From Oxalobacteraceae bacterium (lineage in GTDB: Bacteria; Pseudomonadota; Gammaproteobacteria; Burkholderiales; Burkholderiaceae_D): a stretch of 14,056 nucleotides of DNA. The notes below the pieces were generated by a model that saw nothing but the letters and a program-made list of their open reading frames with translations, was not told the origin of the DNA and ran no database searches. The stretch's first letter is position 1. The number at the start of each line of letters is the position of its first letter. Below, piece after piece: positions 13,993 through 14,056 of the stretch. Made by a program: the position numbers and the translations under genes. The DNA lies in NCBI GenBank assembly GCA_947487325.1, contig CANKWG010000037.1, positions 1 to 14,056 on the forward strand, given 5' to 3'.

Positions 13993-14056
13993 ATGTCCAT
14001 TCAGTGGTTCCCCGGTCACATGAACGCCGCGCGCAAAAAAGCGGCGGAGTCCATGG
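13993..14056 (+). CDS. rbgA: Ribosome biogenesis GTPase RbgA/YlqF, N-terminal fragment cut by window edge
   Basis: The 21 codons present begin MSIQWFPGHMNAARKKAAES. WFPGHM followed by a basic helix is the diagnostic N-terminus of the circularly permuted GTPase YlqF/RbgA, which in Bacillus assists late 50S subunit assembly; the proteobacterial members are less studied. The GTPase motifs lie beyond the window. The first bases of the coding frame start directly after CACGCC, with no clear SD. Confidence 0.88.
   Translation, partial: MSIQWFPGHMNAARKKAAESM

Overview
The window looks like a chromosome segment of a betaproteobacterium, most likely Burkholderiales and perhaps close to Oxalobacteraceae. 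This is inferred from gene order (aroA-cmk-rpsA-ihfB-lapA-lapB, then comEA-like and cysM genes) and from protein sequence character; no database was searched. Most genes are moderately GC-rich, but three stretches are clearly AT-rich: the gap at 7623-8218, the ankyrin gene at 11233-13491 and its upstream leader.

Region 1 (1-3832) is a compact plus-strand housekeeping block: the 3' part of aroA (shikimate pathway), cmk (CMP kinase), rpsA (ribosomal protein S1) and ihfB (IHF beta subunit), closed by a textbook intrinsic terminator at 3803-3832. Region 2 (3833-5408) holds lapA and lapB, the inner-membrane pair linked in E. coli to control of lipopolysaccharide synthesis. Region 3 (5409-7179) has a gene-free stretch, a secreted helix-hairpin-helix protein of ComEA type, and cysM (cysteine synthase B).

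Region 4 (7180-9930) is mostly on the minus strand: a small helix-turn-helix protein convergent with cysM, an AT-rich gap with no convincing gene, then mltB (periplasmic lytic transglycosylase) overlapping a DUF1415 gene by GTGA. Long hairpins without U-tracts lie between the convergent gene pairs.

Region 5 (9931-14056) starts with a seven-copy hexanucleotide repeat just ahead of a histone-deacetylase-like amidohydrolase gene. Convergent to that gene is a 752-residue minus-strand gene of very different base composition. It encodes a C-terminal ankyrin array and an N-terminal alpha/beta domain whose His and Cys are placed as in clan CD (caspase/CHAT-like) cysteine proteases. Its leader carries a 60-bp nested dyad. 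I regard this gene as the most novel item: a probable horizontally acquired protease-ankyrin protein inserted between housekeeping genes. The window ends with the first 21 codons of rbgA/ylqF (ribosome assembly GTPase).
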